Assembly: GCA_025093555.1 (NCBI GenBank)
Contig: JAIWNF010000032.1
Span: 1-64,000 of the forward strand
Reading direction: 5' to 3'
DNA: 64,000 bases
From: Circinella umbellata
Lineage: Eukaryota > Mucoromycota > Mucoromycetes > Mucorales > Lichtheimiaceae
Of the stretch, positions 1 through 11,944 are shown piece after piece. How positions within the stretch are numbered: position 1 is the first letter of the stretch; each line of letters opens with the position of its first letter. The notes under the pieces are model-generated. The model saw only the letters and a program-made list of their open reading frames with translations. It was not told the DNA's origin and did not search any database. The position numbers and the translations under genes are program-made.

Positions 1-100
1 TATTTAAAAATATATGAATAATATTCATGTATTGATATCATATTGAGAAAATTTACAAGAAATATACAGTTATACGAATAATATATTTAATATTAGAATG

Positions 101-3100
101 TCAACGAGGTATATACTCTAAGTTATAGTCAATGGTAATATCTTTTAGCAAATGTGGAGTTTTTTGGGACCAGTAAATGTATTCACGAGTATCTTTGCCT
201 TTTGTTCGACCTGCAAAACCAATTATGTTATCTTCTTCGATTACTACATAAATTTTACTGCTAGCATCTGTTTTATACGGCCATGGCCCATGGCCTTTAA
301 CTAATCTACATAACTCAACAAACGCAAGAAGTTTTTCACATTTCCCTTCATCTTCATCCACGACAAACCCATGCTTAAAAAAAAACTTCACTTGTCCAAA
401 ATACTGTCGCTGCTCAGGTTTCACAGATGATCTTTTTCTTGACTTATCTATGTCTATCCATATATGCAAACGGAGTAACGACTCTCTCTCTGTTCCACCA
501 TATGTAATTCCATCTTTGTACAAACGATTACCTGTCTCAATCATCTCATCAGGATCAAGATTGACACCTGAGTAAGTTTGTTTTCTCCAAGCCCAAAAAT
601 GGCGAAGCTGTTTTCGGCAGTCTAAAGCTTCCATAGTCTCTACTGCAAATGGTCCCCATATTTCTGAACTTTTCTTGTCATTGGAAACAATTATTACCTT
701 TTTTGATTTTGTTTTCTTCCGTAATGGATGTTGATCCGTTTTGTCTTTGGAATTCTCGTTGATATCGTCATCATTACTATCATAATTGAGCTCATTTCTT
801 TTTCGTTTTCTCACTGCAGCTAAATCCAGAAGCATATTGCCTGCATTTATTCCGGGATGTCGATGCGATCGTATGCGTGTTTTTATTGCACCGATACTTC
901 GTTCCATATTAAAAGCTGCTAGATAGACTAATGGACCATCGCGTTCAATTGTTTTGCACAAGTGTGTAAGATAGTGTTCGTTTATCGTAAAAGCAGCAGC
1001 TGATAATTTTTTGCTGTTCACTTGCTTGCACAGCCAATTTGTCCACGACTTGACAGCGCTTCTTAAACATGTCATACCATTTTCGTCAATTTCTCTATAT
1101 AAGAAGATAAGCGTTATACATATCATTACTTGAGCTACATACATTGCATATTCTTTTTTTTTGTAAAATAAGAATGTTGATAATGTACCTTGAAAAAGCA
1201 TATTGATAAATTATTGATATATCGGTAAGTGCTTTCCGTGTTTCTACATCGACATAAAATTCAAGAACAGTCGTGGGAACAAAATACAGCATAAAATGAA
1301 TCCAGTCCACAGCTCGGTAGAAACCGCTTTGAAATGATATGTCACCACAATCTCCAGAAAATGACGAAGGGGTTAAATGCCGCGATGATGCAATTCGTGA
1401 CCCGATTTGCTTTTGTTCCACATTTGATAAATATAATGAACAGCCATCTTTACCATAAACACCCTTAATCATTTTCCACAGTTGTTCACCTATACCTTTC
1501 ATAAGATGCATAATATCAATGGGAAAGAAGGTCGCGCCATGAAATGTACAAAGATTCGCAAATGGGGAAGCATCAATTTGTCCAATACTTTCATTCTTTC
1601 GTTTGAACGTTTCTATCCATCGTATAACAGGCTTTTCCCGATTATCTTCTTTGTTGTTGTGGTGCTGCTCTTGACTACTTGTGCTGATGGTTACGTGTTG
1701 CTGTGGTTTTGATTTGGATACTGGCGGGAATGTCATCCGATTTTCTTGATACATACCTTTAATTGTACAGAATCTACATCCATAATAACTTTGGTGCCCC
1801 ATGTGACCTGCTACCTTGGCTACACCTGGAATATCGCCACCCACAAACAATAGGTGTGCTTTGAGTGGGATCCTCTTTTCGTCGGTCTCAACAATCATAC
1901 CATGTGTGCATAGTTCATCGAGTTCTCGAAGGACAGGATCAAGAAAACTGAAGATGTCCTTTGGTTTCTTTGGCCCAGGAGCAACGTAAATTTGGATCAT
2001 GTTTGCATCTTCATACCGAACATCTTCTGGAAGGTTTAAAATCACGACATGGCAAATTGACATGGAATTCGTACCACGTTTAAATGCCTCAAAATCATCA
2101 ACATACAATGCTAATGCAATAGCCATCTCACCTTGAAATATGTTGTTACTGAGTAATTCCTTGTATACTGCACCATCGAAAACACTTTTCTTAACTTTAT
2201 CAGTGGATGTCCACTGTGCACGATGCTTTAACAGTGTACGCATGGTATCGTCATTGACAAACAAAGCAAGCTGTTCTTTCAAAGAAAGTTGTGTCATTGT
2301 TTTATTTGGAGTGAGCGTATCAGCATCTTGGTAGCGTGGTTCATGACATACATCGCATTCTAAACCATTGTTACCATCTTTAAACATCATACAACCGTTT
2401 TTGCAAATATGATATTGTTTTGGCTTTACACCGTATGATTCTCGTAATGCTTGTCGTGATTTACTGTAGCTATACAATGGTGGTAACTGTTTGTTTATGT
2501 ATTGATTGAATCGTGTTATCATTTTATCGAATAGTTCTTGCGTTCCACCATGGTGTATTGCAATTGCATACATGTCCAAACTAACTTTAATATGTTCATC
2601 GTCATGGATATATTTCTGACGCACGTCAATAACTGTTGCAGCAGAAGTAACATGAGTGCTGCCATTTATTGTAGTGGTGCAATTATTAGAGGGTATATCT
2701 ATTGATCCGTGTGGTGACGTCGATATTGATGATATTTTTTCAATTAGGTTCGTTGAATCGTGCAAAGATATTGAAGATTCTTGTGGATATAATGTAGATT
2801 GCTCAGTTATTTTCGATATTCTTTCATATTGATTCCAATCAGAGATGTCAACATCGTCGTCTTGTTGATCAGATAGACCCGTTTCATCAATCTCAGGATT
2901 TTCCAACTAAAAAAGAAATGTTGGTCTACTTCTAATGGAACGTAGTTGTAGGCATTACTGTTAAAATTATTACCTGTTCAATCTTTTCGATGTCATTAGT
3001 ATTTGTGGTTGCTGATTCTTCAGAGAAACTCACAGGGTCTGGTGCTATTGACAATACCAATATAATTAGTTTTGATACTAGATTTATAAACGCGTCCATT

Positions 3101-3292
3101 CCTTATTAACTGCCTTACTTAACTGATATTATTACTTATAGAAGATTCAGGAGTAGGCGATTCTTGAGAACCACACAATAAATTTAATTTACTTCTAATA
3201 CATGTGGTTTCATGAGCATCTAACTCCAAACGCGTTCCTCGGATAAGCCATTTACAAGAAGAGCATTTTTGTAATAGGATTCTGTCTGGCAT
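101..3292 (-). CDS. Tnp2-like (CACTA/EnSpm-type) transposase, copy A, multi-exon
   Basis: This is a transposase of the plant Tnp2 type, expected to cut and paste its own element. The first exon (start at 3292) encodes a C2HC zinc finger, CSSCKW...H-x4-C. A short exon lies near 2974-3070, and the main exon starts near 2906. In it one sees the family hallmarks HICKNGCMMF, CDVCHEPRY, YVAPGPKKPKD, a histidine-rich GHMGHQSYYGCRFC and AVDWIHFMLYFVPTTVLEF. The last part (about 1170-101) carries FTINEHYL and FNMERSIGAIK, typical of the C-terminal half, then a Lys/Arg-rich stretch. The splice near 1170-1205 does not join cleanly in frame by eye, so a small frameshift there is possible. It is transcribed away from the partner gene at 3385. 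Family assignment is firm; activity is unproven. Confidence 0.82.
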
Positions 3293-3384
3293 TTTAACAA
3301 ACTAAGTGGAGGAAGCCAACTCAGATTAAAACCAACTCCTTTCTTTTTCACAACTATTTTTTTTTCCCTTTAACTTTTATTACC
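3293..3384. promoter_or_regulatory. Shared divergent promoter of the Tnp2/partner pair
   Basis: Only 92 bp separate the start codon of the Tnp2-like gene (minus) from that of its partner (plus), so both must start from this stretch. It contains a pyrimidine-rich, T-run segment just before the plus-strand ATG. Copy B has the same head-to-head layout; without its inserted MULE and target repeat the spacing would be about 134 bp. The promoter role is inferred from layout. Confidence 0.5.
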
Positions 3385-5143
3385 ATGACCCAAGATAATA
3401 CGAGTCAGCTACTTACTTCTTTCATACAAGCAACTACTGAATCAACAAGAGAAATCAGAGAAGGCTTTGAAAGTGTAAGATCTTACTTAGAAGTTATGGA
3501 TGAGAACAATACTCGATTTGAAGCCGATCTTACAAGCCAAGTCAATCACACGCTTTTGACCGTTGAACGTTTGAGTAAACAAGTTGAATTAATAATTAAT
3601 CGACTCGACAACCAAGCTACAGTAACACGATTGGAATATCCACAAGCAGATATTGATGATAATCCTTTTTCAGGGGAAAAAATAGCGCGTAACGTTCAAC
3701 CTCCAAAGCAAGAAGGAAAATCTTTACAATTCAATTGGGATTACTTTGAAGCTTTGGGTAAAAACGTTCTCGAAAAAAAGAAAAAACCATGACACGCGCA
3801 TTATTTCACAACATTTAAGAGAAATGTTAAACGTTTTTCTGAACAACTGGCTTACGATCTCAAACGAGAGCATCACTTGGATCCTTGTTCAACATTTTCC
3901 GATCTGGACAAATCGATTCAATACTTAGCTGAGAAAAAACTTAAAGAAATTGTTGGTGATCAATATCCGTTAAACGCCTGCTGTGAAAGTTGGGGAGCTC
4001 ATTTAATTATGCGCAAGGCATTTTTTAAATGTAAAAATAAAAAATGTAAGTGAAAAAAACCTAATGTATACTAACATAATTGATCGTTATTTATGATGAC
4101 TTTCATTCCTTTGATAACAGAAGTCTCGGATTATGGTGCAACTGACAACAAAACATTTGTGGGAGATGATGAAAACTCGACTGGTGTAGAAAGGTACGTG
4201 GATAAAAAAACACTAGATTAATAAATCGTGCACCAACATAATTCTATTTATATATTAAAACTGGTAGACAACACATGGACTCAGAAGTCAAGTATGTATT
4301 TTTTAATTACACTGACTTGAATCACTTTCATAGTTGTACTAATATAGCGACAATTGTTGTTATCTTATTTTTCTTTTTACTGTCTATCAGCGAAGACGAT
4401 CAGAATGAGGATTTAATTGATGGTGAACAAAAGTTTGTATTTTTTTTATTCGATATGACAGTTCGGGCTTTAATGAATGTTGTACATTTTTTAATACCAT
4501 GGGATTCTATAATATTTAGTGTATATGCCACAGAGAATGAACAAGCGAAACAAGAAAAAATAATGTATTTGGAAACTGAATTGTCTGAAAGTGAGAGCGA
4601 TACCATTGAATATGATGATGAAAGGTACTAAAATAGTATCTCAGTGGCGAAAGGGTATTGATGCTTGCAAATTACTAACTTCTACCTTTAAAAACTTCTT
4701 TGATATCACGCGTGGTAATAAACTAATGGTCACAAATCTCCCCACAAGCACCAGAAAGAACGTTCAAGAAGCTGATAATTGTAAGCTATAATAAATTTAT
4801 CTGTGAATTTATATCTATGTGATGCTTTGCAACTTGATATTAACAACCTGATTTAGCAAAAAGTAATAGTAGTAGAAAAAGACCAAAATTACATCATAAT
4901 GATGCTAATGAATCTAGAAGCATGATGGCATCGTCAGTTAGTAAGGAGACAAACGAAAATTTCCAAGTAAAAAGAAAGGTTGGACGGCCACCAAAAAACA
5001 GTAGGAAAATGGAAACGATAGTAGGAGCGAATGATTCTAGCACTACAACAGCAACACAATCAAAATCAGTTAAACCAGTAACAAAAGCCAAGCGACGTAT
5101 TACAAAGAAGATGCAGGAAAGCAACAACATTATAAATAGCTAA
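3385..5143 (+). pseudogene. Transposon partner gene A: coiled-coil, SWxA domain, AT-hook tail; one in-frame stop
   Basis: The family is not recognised by name. The first exon (3385 to about 4044) starts with a helical, coiled-coil-like region (QLLTSFIQATTESTREIREG). It then reads through an in-frame TGA at 3790-3792 into a segment with YFTTFK, VKRFSEQL and CCESWGAHLIM, ending at a good donor (GTAAGT at 4045). Small exons are likely at about 4124-4193, 4268-4291, 4391-4432 and 4520-4624, all acidic. The last exon (about 4860-5143) is basic and has an AT-hook, KRKVGRPPKNSRK. The architecture suggests a DNA-binding accessory protein of the adjoining transposase. The segment after the TGA aligns with partner B, so the stop looks like a mutation in real coding sequence and not an intron. 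One intermediate exon (about 4640-4780) is unresolved. Confidence 0.55.
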
Positions 5144-5860
5144 GATAGTCTATAGGACCATGTAAAGATACGAAGAATGATGTAAGGGTGGATTATGTAG
5201 TAGTAACCAGCATTGTATAGCTTTCACGTTTATAAATACAACAAAATAATAAACAATTAATAAAATGAGCAATTGGAAATTATCATAAAATATACAAAAT
5301 GTTTATATTAATCGTATATCCGTATACAGATATTCAAAAATATTCAAAAATATTCAAATCTGATATACAAAAAATATTCAAAAATGTGCAAAATCATATA
5401 CGTGAATATCTATATATTTTCTATATATTTCTTGTATATATTTTTCCTACGGTGTTAAAGTGTAATGTATTTATATAAGAATAATAATATAAAATAACTG
5501 GGATACTATATATAAACAGTAAAAAGTAATAGAATAATAAAACCATCTTCATACATTATTTCAAATTAGTACCATAGTAATCTTTAAATTGAAACCCATA
5601 TCAAAATAAATTTAAATTATATATAACATCTATTTAAAATATATTCAACAAATATTCGTGTATTCAAAATATATTCAAAAGTATTCCATGATATTCAAAA
5701 AATATTCAAAATATATTCAAAAATATTTCACGATATTCAAAGGATATTCAAAGGATATTCAAAGGATATCCAAAAAATATTCAGAGGATATTCAAAAGAT
5801 ATTCAAAGGATATTTAAATTTGCTGGATTTTAAACATGTAAATTTTTAAATATTTTCTAA
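5144..5860. repeat. AT-rich region with arrays of ATATTCAAA-type repeats
   Basis: No gene is seen here. Two blocks, 5320-5402 and 5640-5815, are made of a reiterated decamer of the form ATATTCAAAA or ATATTCAAAGG. Each block ends in a similar stretch leading to GGTGTTA (near 5456 and 5894). Reiterated short motifs just inside an element end are typical of subterminal transposase-binding sites. That would make this the right-hand subterminal region of the Tnp2 element, but its outer ends were not proven; the left end probably lies outside the window. Confidence 0.5.
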
Positions 5861-8308
5861 ATATTTTTTGAGTTTATTTCCTTCAAGGTGTTATAATATG
5901 CTTCTAGATAATAAGCGTATTGTTTATCTAGTTTTTGTTGCTCTGATCGTTGATCAACAGATGCCAGCTGAATTGACTGAATAAATTTATTCTATGCAAA
6001 TTCAAATTCTTCATTTGTCATAGATATTCTCATTCTTTGTAATTCTTCATCTGACTTTCTCTTTACGTCTTCAGCATGTTTGTGGCGTTGGGCTAGTCAT
6101 GATGCTAAGAGTATAACATCAAAAGTAAGCTTTAATATCTACTCATATATATATCTATATATATATATGTATGATAATAAACTTACGTAAATCACTGATG
6201 CATATTTTTTTGAAATGCATAATTGCCTGACAAAGTGTCAAAATATGATTCTTTGCGCTCATTTGACGTGACATAGTTATGTAATGCGAGAGATATGACC
6301 ATGATCGCTCTATTCCTTTAATATAAAATTTATAATGTAAATGTGTGAACGAAAGAGACGCATTATTACATTTATTTTACTTTACCTTCACCATTTGTAG
6401 GACCTAAGCCTTTCATATAACACAGGTTATATTGAACTTGACGTTGCATTGAATGAGCATAAGCATGAAAAACACTGACAGCAAAATTTGTATCATCGCC
6501 TCGAAGTTCTTCAAAAGAAGATTAAATAATTATGGTATTTGTATATTAGTAAGTATATTTTTTTTACATGCTACATATTTTTTAGTCGGTTTATCAGACT
6601 ATGACTTACTTTAATGGAATTTTTTATTCGACAACAGATGTCATACATGATTGTATTTATTTTTCCACCTGGATATTCAAGAAGAGCATGTAAGACAGCA
6701 AGAGCATACTTGAACCTATAATACAGAATTGTGTTATATTACACATATTACTATTAGTAAGACTATTATGTTACATGAAAAACGTATTCTTTTTTTGTTT
6801 TTGCTTAATTCATACTTTTCACTAGATTGATATATATTTGTGAATTCTAATGGAACGTCATGACGTGCACAAATACTTCCTACCAGCCCACTTTCATGAT
6901 AATGAGCATTACCATAAGAAGCGTTTACGGTGGCTTTGAAGTTGCTTTCACACTCATTCGCTGTACCAGGCTGCTCTTGGTCATCTTTATACTTTTCTTA
7001 ATATTTACCAGCAGAGAAAAGTTCTTTATTGGTATATTTCTTATCATCATCTGCTTTCAATTTTCGTCGCTTAAGCTGCACGTTCCCATCTAAGGCAACA
7101 AACATACGATCCTAATACACGTGTTTATATTCCATATATTAGTATACTCCAGGTTTATAGTATGATACATAGATAAATAAAATAATCCGTTTTTCTTCAG
7201 TTTACCATGAGACATGCAAGACAGCCTTTCTATATATTTTGATGGATGTAGTTTTCAATGGGAGCAATCATTACTAAATAAGTAAAATAGGCTTTTCCTA
7301 TATTTTTTCATAATGTTTCGCTATACTATAAGATAATGTTTACATAGGAATATCAGTACCATATTTAATAAAAGAGTATCATTACTTGAGTAACATATAC
7401 TATACTAACTTTATAGCTAAAAACATCAGAAAGAGTGCTACTGAATGCTTGCACAGTAGTTTGTTCATATCCTCTTAGTTTCAAGTAAAACTCTAACAAT
7501 GAGAGATAAAATGCCATTGACGGACGGGTTGGCAAGGCAGCAAGTAAATTATGTGCCATCAAGGCGATGGGCTCTTCTTTGTGGCAATCTACACAGTAAG
7601 GGATTTGCTGACCTTTGATAATACCTAAAAAAATAGTTACTTAGTGTTAAGTTGATTCAATATATTTTAAAGGAATCAGATACTGTACCAGTTATATAAA
7701 TACAATCAACATTAAGAAAAAAAATATCTGGCTCAGCACAATCACAAAGTTGTTCTTCATGATTGATAGATGTTTCTTTCAGTTGCAGAGTACTATTACA
7801 ATTATTGAAATGTTGGATGTACGCATTTGCAAGGCTGGGCATTAGTGCATCCCATTCTTGATTGAAAGAATTCGTTTTTTGTTGATTGGTGCAGGTAGGT
7901 AGGATTTCTCTCTCTTCATCTTGGCCAGCAAAGATTCCCCCCTCATCACCAAAATCAAAGTCACCCATTTCGCTACCCTCATCATGGATATTGTTAGAAC
8001 CTGCAAATAGAATTATTATTTAGTATACTGTATATATACAATTAACTAGTTATCATGTCAACTTTGGCAAAAAAAAAGTGTAAACTGTTATCCTCACTAT
8101 TACTAAACGTGTTTGATGGTATTGCTTGCCCTAGGATATGGCTACCAATAGAGTCTACATCAGTTTCAAGCTTCTTCAGTGTAGATTGGTAAACTCTTTT
8201 CCCCTTTTTATTGAGGATAGGGTCTCCATTCTAGTCGCGCTTACAGCTTAGTTGTACACCATAGCTATATGGGTCAAGATCAAAGTCGCTCACTTTGACT
8301 GATTTCAT
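5856..8308 (-). pseudogene. KDZ-family transposase with CxC-type cysteine cluster, decayed
   Basis: The gene reads right to left over about eight exons. In order one sees an N-terminal exon with VKVSDFDLDPYSYG, and a cysteine cluster (CDCAEPD, then IPYCVDCHKEEP) followed by RPSMAFYLSLLEFYLKLRG, as in the CxC modules of KDZ transposases. The catalytic core follows with FVALDGNVQLKR, GLVGSICARHDVPL, INTIMYDICC, VFHAYAHSMQRQVQ, GLGPTNGEG and IERSWSYLSHY. These match the known KDZ motif order, with Asp in DGN and in ARHD retained. Three in-frame stops break it: TAG at 8231-8233, TAA at 6998-7000 and TAG at 5992-5994. The C-terminus is a Lys/Glu-rich helix ending near 5856. Family call is secure; the copy is dead unless the stops are read through. 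Confidence 0.85.
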
Positions 8309-8699
8309 ATGATGGTTTCTATGAGGTTAGGGCATTATTGATATGAGCGTAAGAAAAAAAGTATAGGAACAAGATAAAAGAAAAGAGTAATTTGTACACA
8401 TATTATAGCAGGTAGAGCTACCTTAAAGCTTAAATAGAATAAAGTCACATCCAATGTCAGGCCGTCAAATATAATTTTTTAGTGGAGAGCGCACTTATAA
8501 AATACAATCCCTGATTGATATGGTGTTTAACTATTATAAAGGCACTCAATTAAACAATGGTGGTACAGATTGCGATATGTGGTTGATTTCTCATGAACTG
8601 TTAATGTTATTAGAAATTGACTACTGTAATAATGTGATCTGCTATGAGTAGAGATTTTTTCTGTATGCCTGTTGTATCCAGCATACAATGGCTTCATAA

Positions 8700-9062
8700 T
8701 AACGGTCATTTGATATCATATATTTAAATACAGCATATTTCACTGACATTTTGATATTCCATGCAGGTATGTTTCAATGACTCTCAATATTAAAGAAGTC
8801 TGTCTTTTTTATCATTACTATTTGACAGCTGCATTGATATGCTATTTTATCAATGGTAAAATGTATAGGACATAATGTTCACATATCTTATTGTCACTAT
8901 TCATCGTCATTAACAAATCTGAAAACTATCATTGCTTCATACATGCATATTGATATACCCGTTCATTGATTAGGATTTAATAAATCAATAGTGTTAATAT
9001 TTTCATTTAATAAACTTTAGTTCAATTATTGTTCTTTTGGGTCTCATTGACTATTTACTGTC
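8700..9062 (-). repeat. Dispersed ~370-bp repeat, copy 1 (diverged)
   Basis: The reverse complement aligns over most of its length with 10905-11275. The clearest shared block is GAGACCCAAAAGAAC followed by ATAATTGAACT and AGTTTATTAAA; a second one carries GCAGCTGT, GACTTCT and AAATGTCAG. It has no coding potential. The rest of 8309-8700 and 9063-9260 shows nothing recognisable. Confidence 0.6.
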
Positions 9063-9261
9063 TCTTTTTATTGATTAATATTGATTAATACAATGATGCT
9101 GTTATTGTATGTTAAGTATTGAAAAAAAATCGATGGTGACCCACTTTTTGACAACATTCATGCTTTTCTTGTTTTTTAAAAAATAGTTGTAAAGCTTGAG
9201 TAAAATATGTTGAAGTATTTCGATGCTTTTCGTGCCCAGAAAATCAACAACAACATTAGTA

Positions 9262-9660
9262 GGTTCTTAGTAGACCGATCTGGATCGGATTGGCACCATT
9301 TCGAATCCGATCTGTTTCAAAACAGATTGGATTTTCAGAAATCTGGATTGTTCACGAATTAGAGAATTGCAATCTGAATCCGTTTCGTAAAAATCCGGAT
9401 TGAGTCCGTAATCTGTAATGCAAAAGAATCAATTAGATGAAAATCTAGGCTATATAATAGATATCACAGTATTTTTTCATGAGAGAAGGTGTTTTACAAG
9501 ATTGTGTGTGATAGTCGTTTTGGATTGTTTAAGAAAAGTAAAACATTGGTAACAAAGCTGCATTATTTTTAGATGATTTTCACTATAGGAAAAATAAACT
9601 TATTAAATCTTGTTAGATCTGATTAAAACTGAACTTGTTAAAACCCGTTTTGTACTAAGA
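9262..9660. mobile_element. TA-flanked inverted-repeat element, short copy
   Basis: The first ~295 bp match the left part of the element at 20696-21605: GGTTCTTAGTAGACCGATC, then repeated GGATCGGATT-type units, then ATGCAAAAGAATCAATTAG. It follows a TA dinucleotide. Homology to the longer copy stops near 9556, but TACTAAG at about 9653 resembles the other copy's right end, so this may be a ~400-bp internally different copy. It is non-coding. Confidence 0.55.
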
Positions 9661-10112
9661 AATGAACAAGCCAACAAGTTCTGAGTTTTAACAAGTTTCA
9701 ATAAGTTTTCACAAGGTTTAATGAGTTTTAATATATGGATCATGGCCGTCCATTTTATTTATTTTGTCCTCATCCATGCTATTTTATTATACACATTCAT
9801 ATACAAAACACCAGTTTTAAAAGCATAATCACATCACATATAATTTTTTATTTATTATTTTAATAATTGTTGTTTGTAGACTAGTATATTATTGAGTGCA
9901 GTTTTTTTTTTGATGCAATTTCAGGTTTTTTGGTGCATCGCCACAAAAATATTAAACCTCAGACTCCGCTTGTATATTTGTACTATAAAAATAATTTAAG
10001 GGTTTTTTTTTGGTGTTTTTTATTTTTGGGCATTTTTCATGTAAAAATGCATGAACTCTTTTATTTTTGTTATTTCGCGTAGAAAATGTAACAACTATTT
10101 AATATAGTATTA
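9661..10112. other. Gene-free AT-rich stretch with AACAAGTT palindromic repeats
   Basis: Between about 9620 and 9745 the motif AACTTGTT/AACAAGTT recurs several times in both orientations, like the subterminal repeats of a small DNA element. The remainder is A/T runs with no gene seen. Confidence 0.3.
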
Positions 10113-10118
10113 CCTAAC

Positions 10119-11786
10119 ACATACAGGATCTTGCATTAATTTCCACCGAAGGGAGGGAAATGTTCCAGATACGGTAGAATAGTTTTTCATAGTAAGGGAA
10201 TAAATTTTTCGTAGTCAAGGCCAGCCTTTTTTCATAGGCGGGATTATATTTATCGTAAGCGGGAGTGCATTTTTTCGTATTTGAGGGAATTGATTTTTCA
10301 TTTTGGGGAGGAGAATTTTTCAGAATTGAGCATATCAATTTTCGTTGCTGGGTAACCAGTTCTTCATATATGGAAACAATGTTTTTCGCTTTTGAGAGTA
10401 TAGATTTTCGCAATCAAGCAAATGTAATTTTCGTACACGAGTATTTAATAATTCGTAATGGGGAATTATAGTTTTCGAATGCGCCACAAAGATTTTTATT
10501 TGTGGGTCGATCAATGATTGCCATTGAGTACATTGCTCTTCACTTTTTTTTTCCTTTTTTTTCTGTGTGGGACACAGCTCTGTGCAAAGAATTCTGTGTT
10601 CCATTATTTTACATTTTTATTTTTGGTATCAACTTCAGGGGGGGATATCTCTTTCTTTACGTTTTATTTATATGGGAAGAGTCAGTTCTAATCAATCAAA
10701 ACAATCAGCTCCAGCAAGAAGGAGCAAATCGAGGACAGTTCCAGAACCTTCGAAAAAGGAATTATAAGAGTGTTTGAATGGGCTAGAGTCACTAACTGAT
10801 GGAGTCAAGCAAACTCAACAAAAATGGGTTCCTAATACATATGACTTCGACATCTTAGTTTTGAAGTTTAAAAGGCTTACACATTGTTATATCAATCAAA
10901 TATAATAAATAAAAGAGATGTAAATAAGTCAACGAGACCCAAAAGAACCATAATTGAACTGAAGTTTATTAAAATAAAATATTATCTCTATTTATATGAA
11001 TCTTATTATCAGTGGGATACATTGATAAGTGTATACGTAAGATTTATATTTATCATGGCCGTGTGAATTATGAATATAAGATTAATGATATTAAGATTAG
11101 ACTTTGAGCGGTTGACGATATGATATATCTACGCAGCTGTAACCTTATATCATTATAGAAGACGGACTTCTGTGTTCTTATAAATCATGGTCCAAATAGG
11201 GAAATACACGAAATGTCAGCAAAGCATAATTAAAGATACGCTATACTTTAATAATTAGAATGACAAATAATTATCTTTATGAATAATATGTGTTGGATAC
11301 AACACACATTAAAAGGCTTACACATTAACTTGATACCTTGGTGCTCACTGAGAAAAAAAAACATGGAGCAATGTACTCAATGGCGATCATTGATCGACCC
11401 ACAAACGAAAATCTTTGTGGCGCATTCGAAAAACTATAATTCCCCATTACGAATTATTAAATACTCGTGTATGAAAATTACATTTGCTCGATTGCGAAAA
11501 TCTATACTCTCAAAAGCGAAAAACATTGTTTCCATATACAAAGAACTGGTTACCCAGCAACGAAAATTGATATGCTCAATTCTGAAAAATTCTCCTCCCC
11601 AAAATGAAAAATCAATTCCCTCAAATACGAAAAAATGCACTCCCGCTTACGATAAATATAATCCCGCCTATGAAAAAAGGCTGGCCTTGACTACGAAAAA
11701 TTTATTCCCTTACTATGAAAAACTATTCTACCGTATCTGGAACATTTCCCTCCCTTCGGTGGAAATTAATGCAAGATCCTGTATGT
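10119..11786. mobile_element. 1.67-kb element with ~430-bp terminal inverted repeats made of ~29-bp units
   Basis: The left arm (10119 to about 10548) and right arm (about 11357-11786) are near-identical inverted copies. Both start ACATACAGGATCTTGC and are flanked by the direct repeat CCTAAC (10113-10118 and 11787-11792). Each arm consists of about a dozen ~28-30-bp units, each carrying a core like ATTTTTCGTA. The arms are open in one frame and would encode a repetitive peptide, but this follows from the repeat phase and is probably not a gene. Between the arms a short remnant (10672-10770) encodes SNQSKQSAPARRSKSR and then breaks. A second repeat (about 10886-11307) sits inside. The superfamily is undetermined. 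Confidence 0.7.
10886..11307 (+). repeat. Dispersed repeat copy 2, flanked by an 18-bp direct repeat
   Basis: This segment aligns with the reverse complement of 8700-9062. It sits between two copies of TTAAAAGGCTTACACATT (about 10868-10885 and 11309-11326), which look like a long target duplication. Long target repeats plus an internal region without coding capacity suggest a retroposed, SINE-like sequence. No clear RNA polymerase III boxes or poly(A) tail were seen. Confidence 0.45.
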
Positions 11787-11944
11787 CCTAACTATAGACA
11801 AGCTTATCCATATCTGTATATATGCCTACTTTGACGATACAAAAAATAACCATACTAACCATTTTTCGTAGGCTGTTTACCACTTATAAATCAGTATTGG
11901 GATTAATAGAATAATAATTACTGATGGAAAAATAATTTATATAC

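Noticed and set aside
10119..11786. The ~29-bp units as a CRISPR array
   Set aside because: The spacing is similar to a CRISPR, but the units are variable without unique spacers, occur as mirrored arms of a transposon-like element, and the genome is eukaryotic.
11279..11791. A 170-codon plus-strand protein with repeated Tyr-x-Glu-Lys units
   Set aside because: The frame is a by-product of the 29-bp DNA repeat; the same peptide appears on the opposite strand in the other arm.
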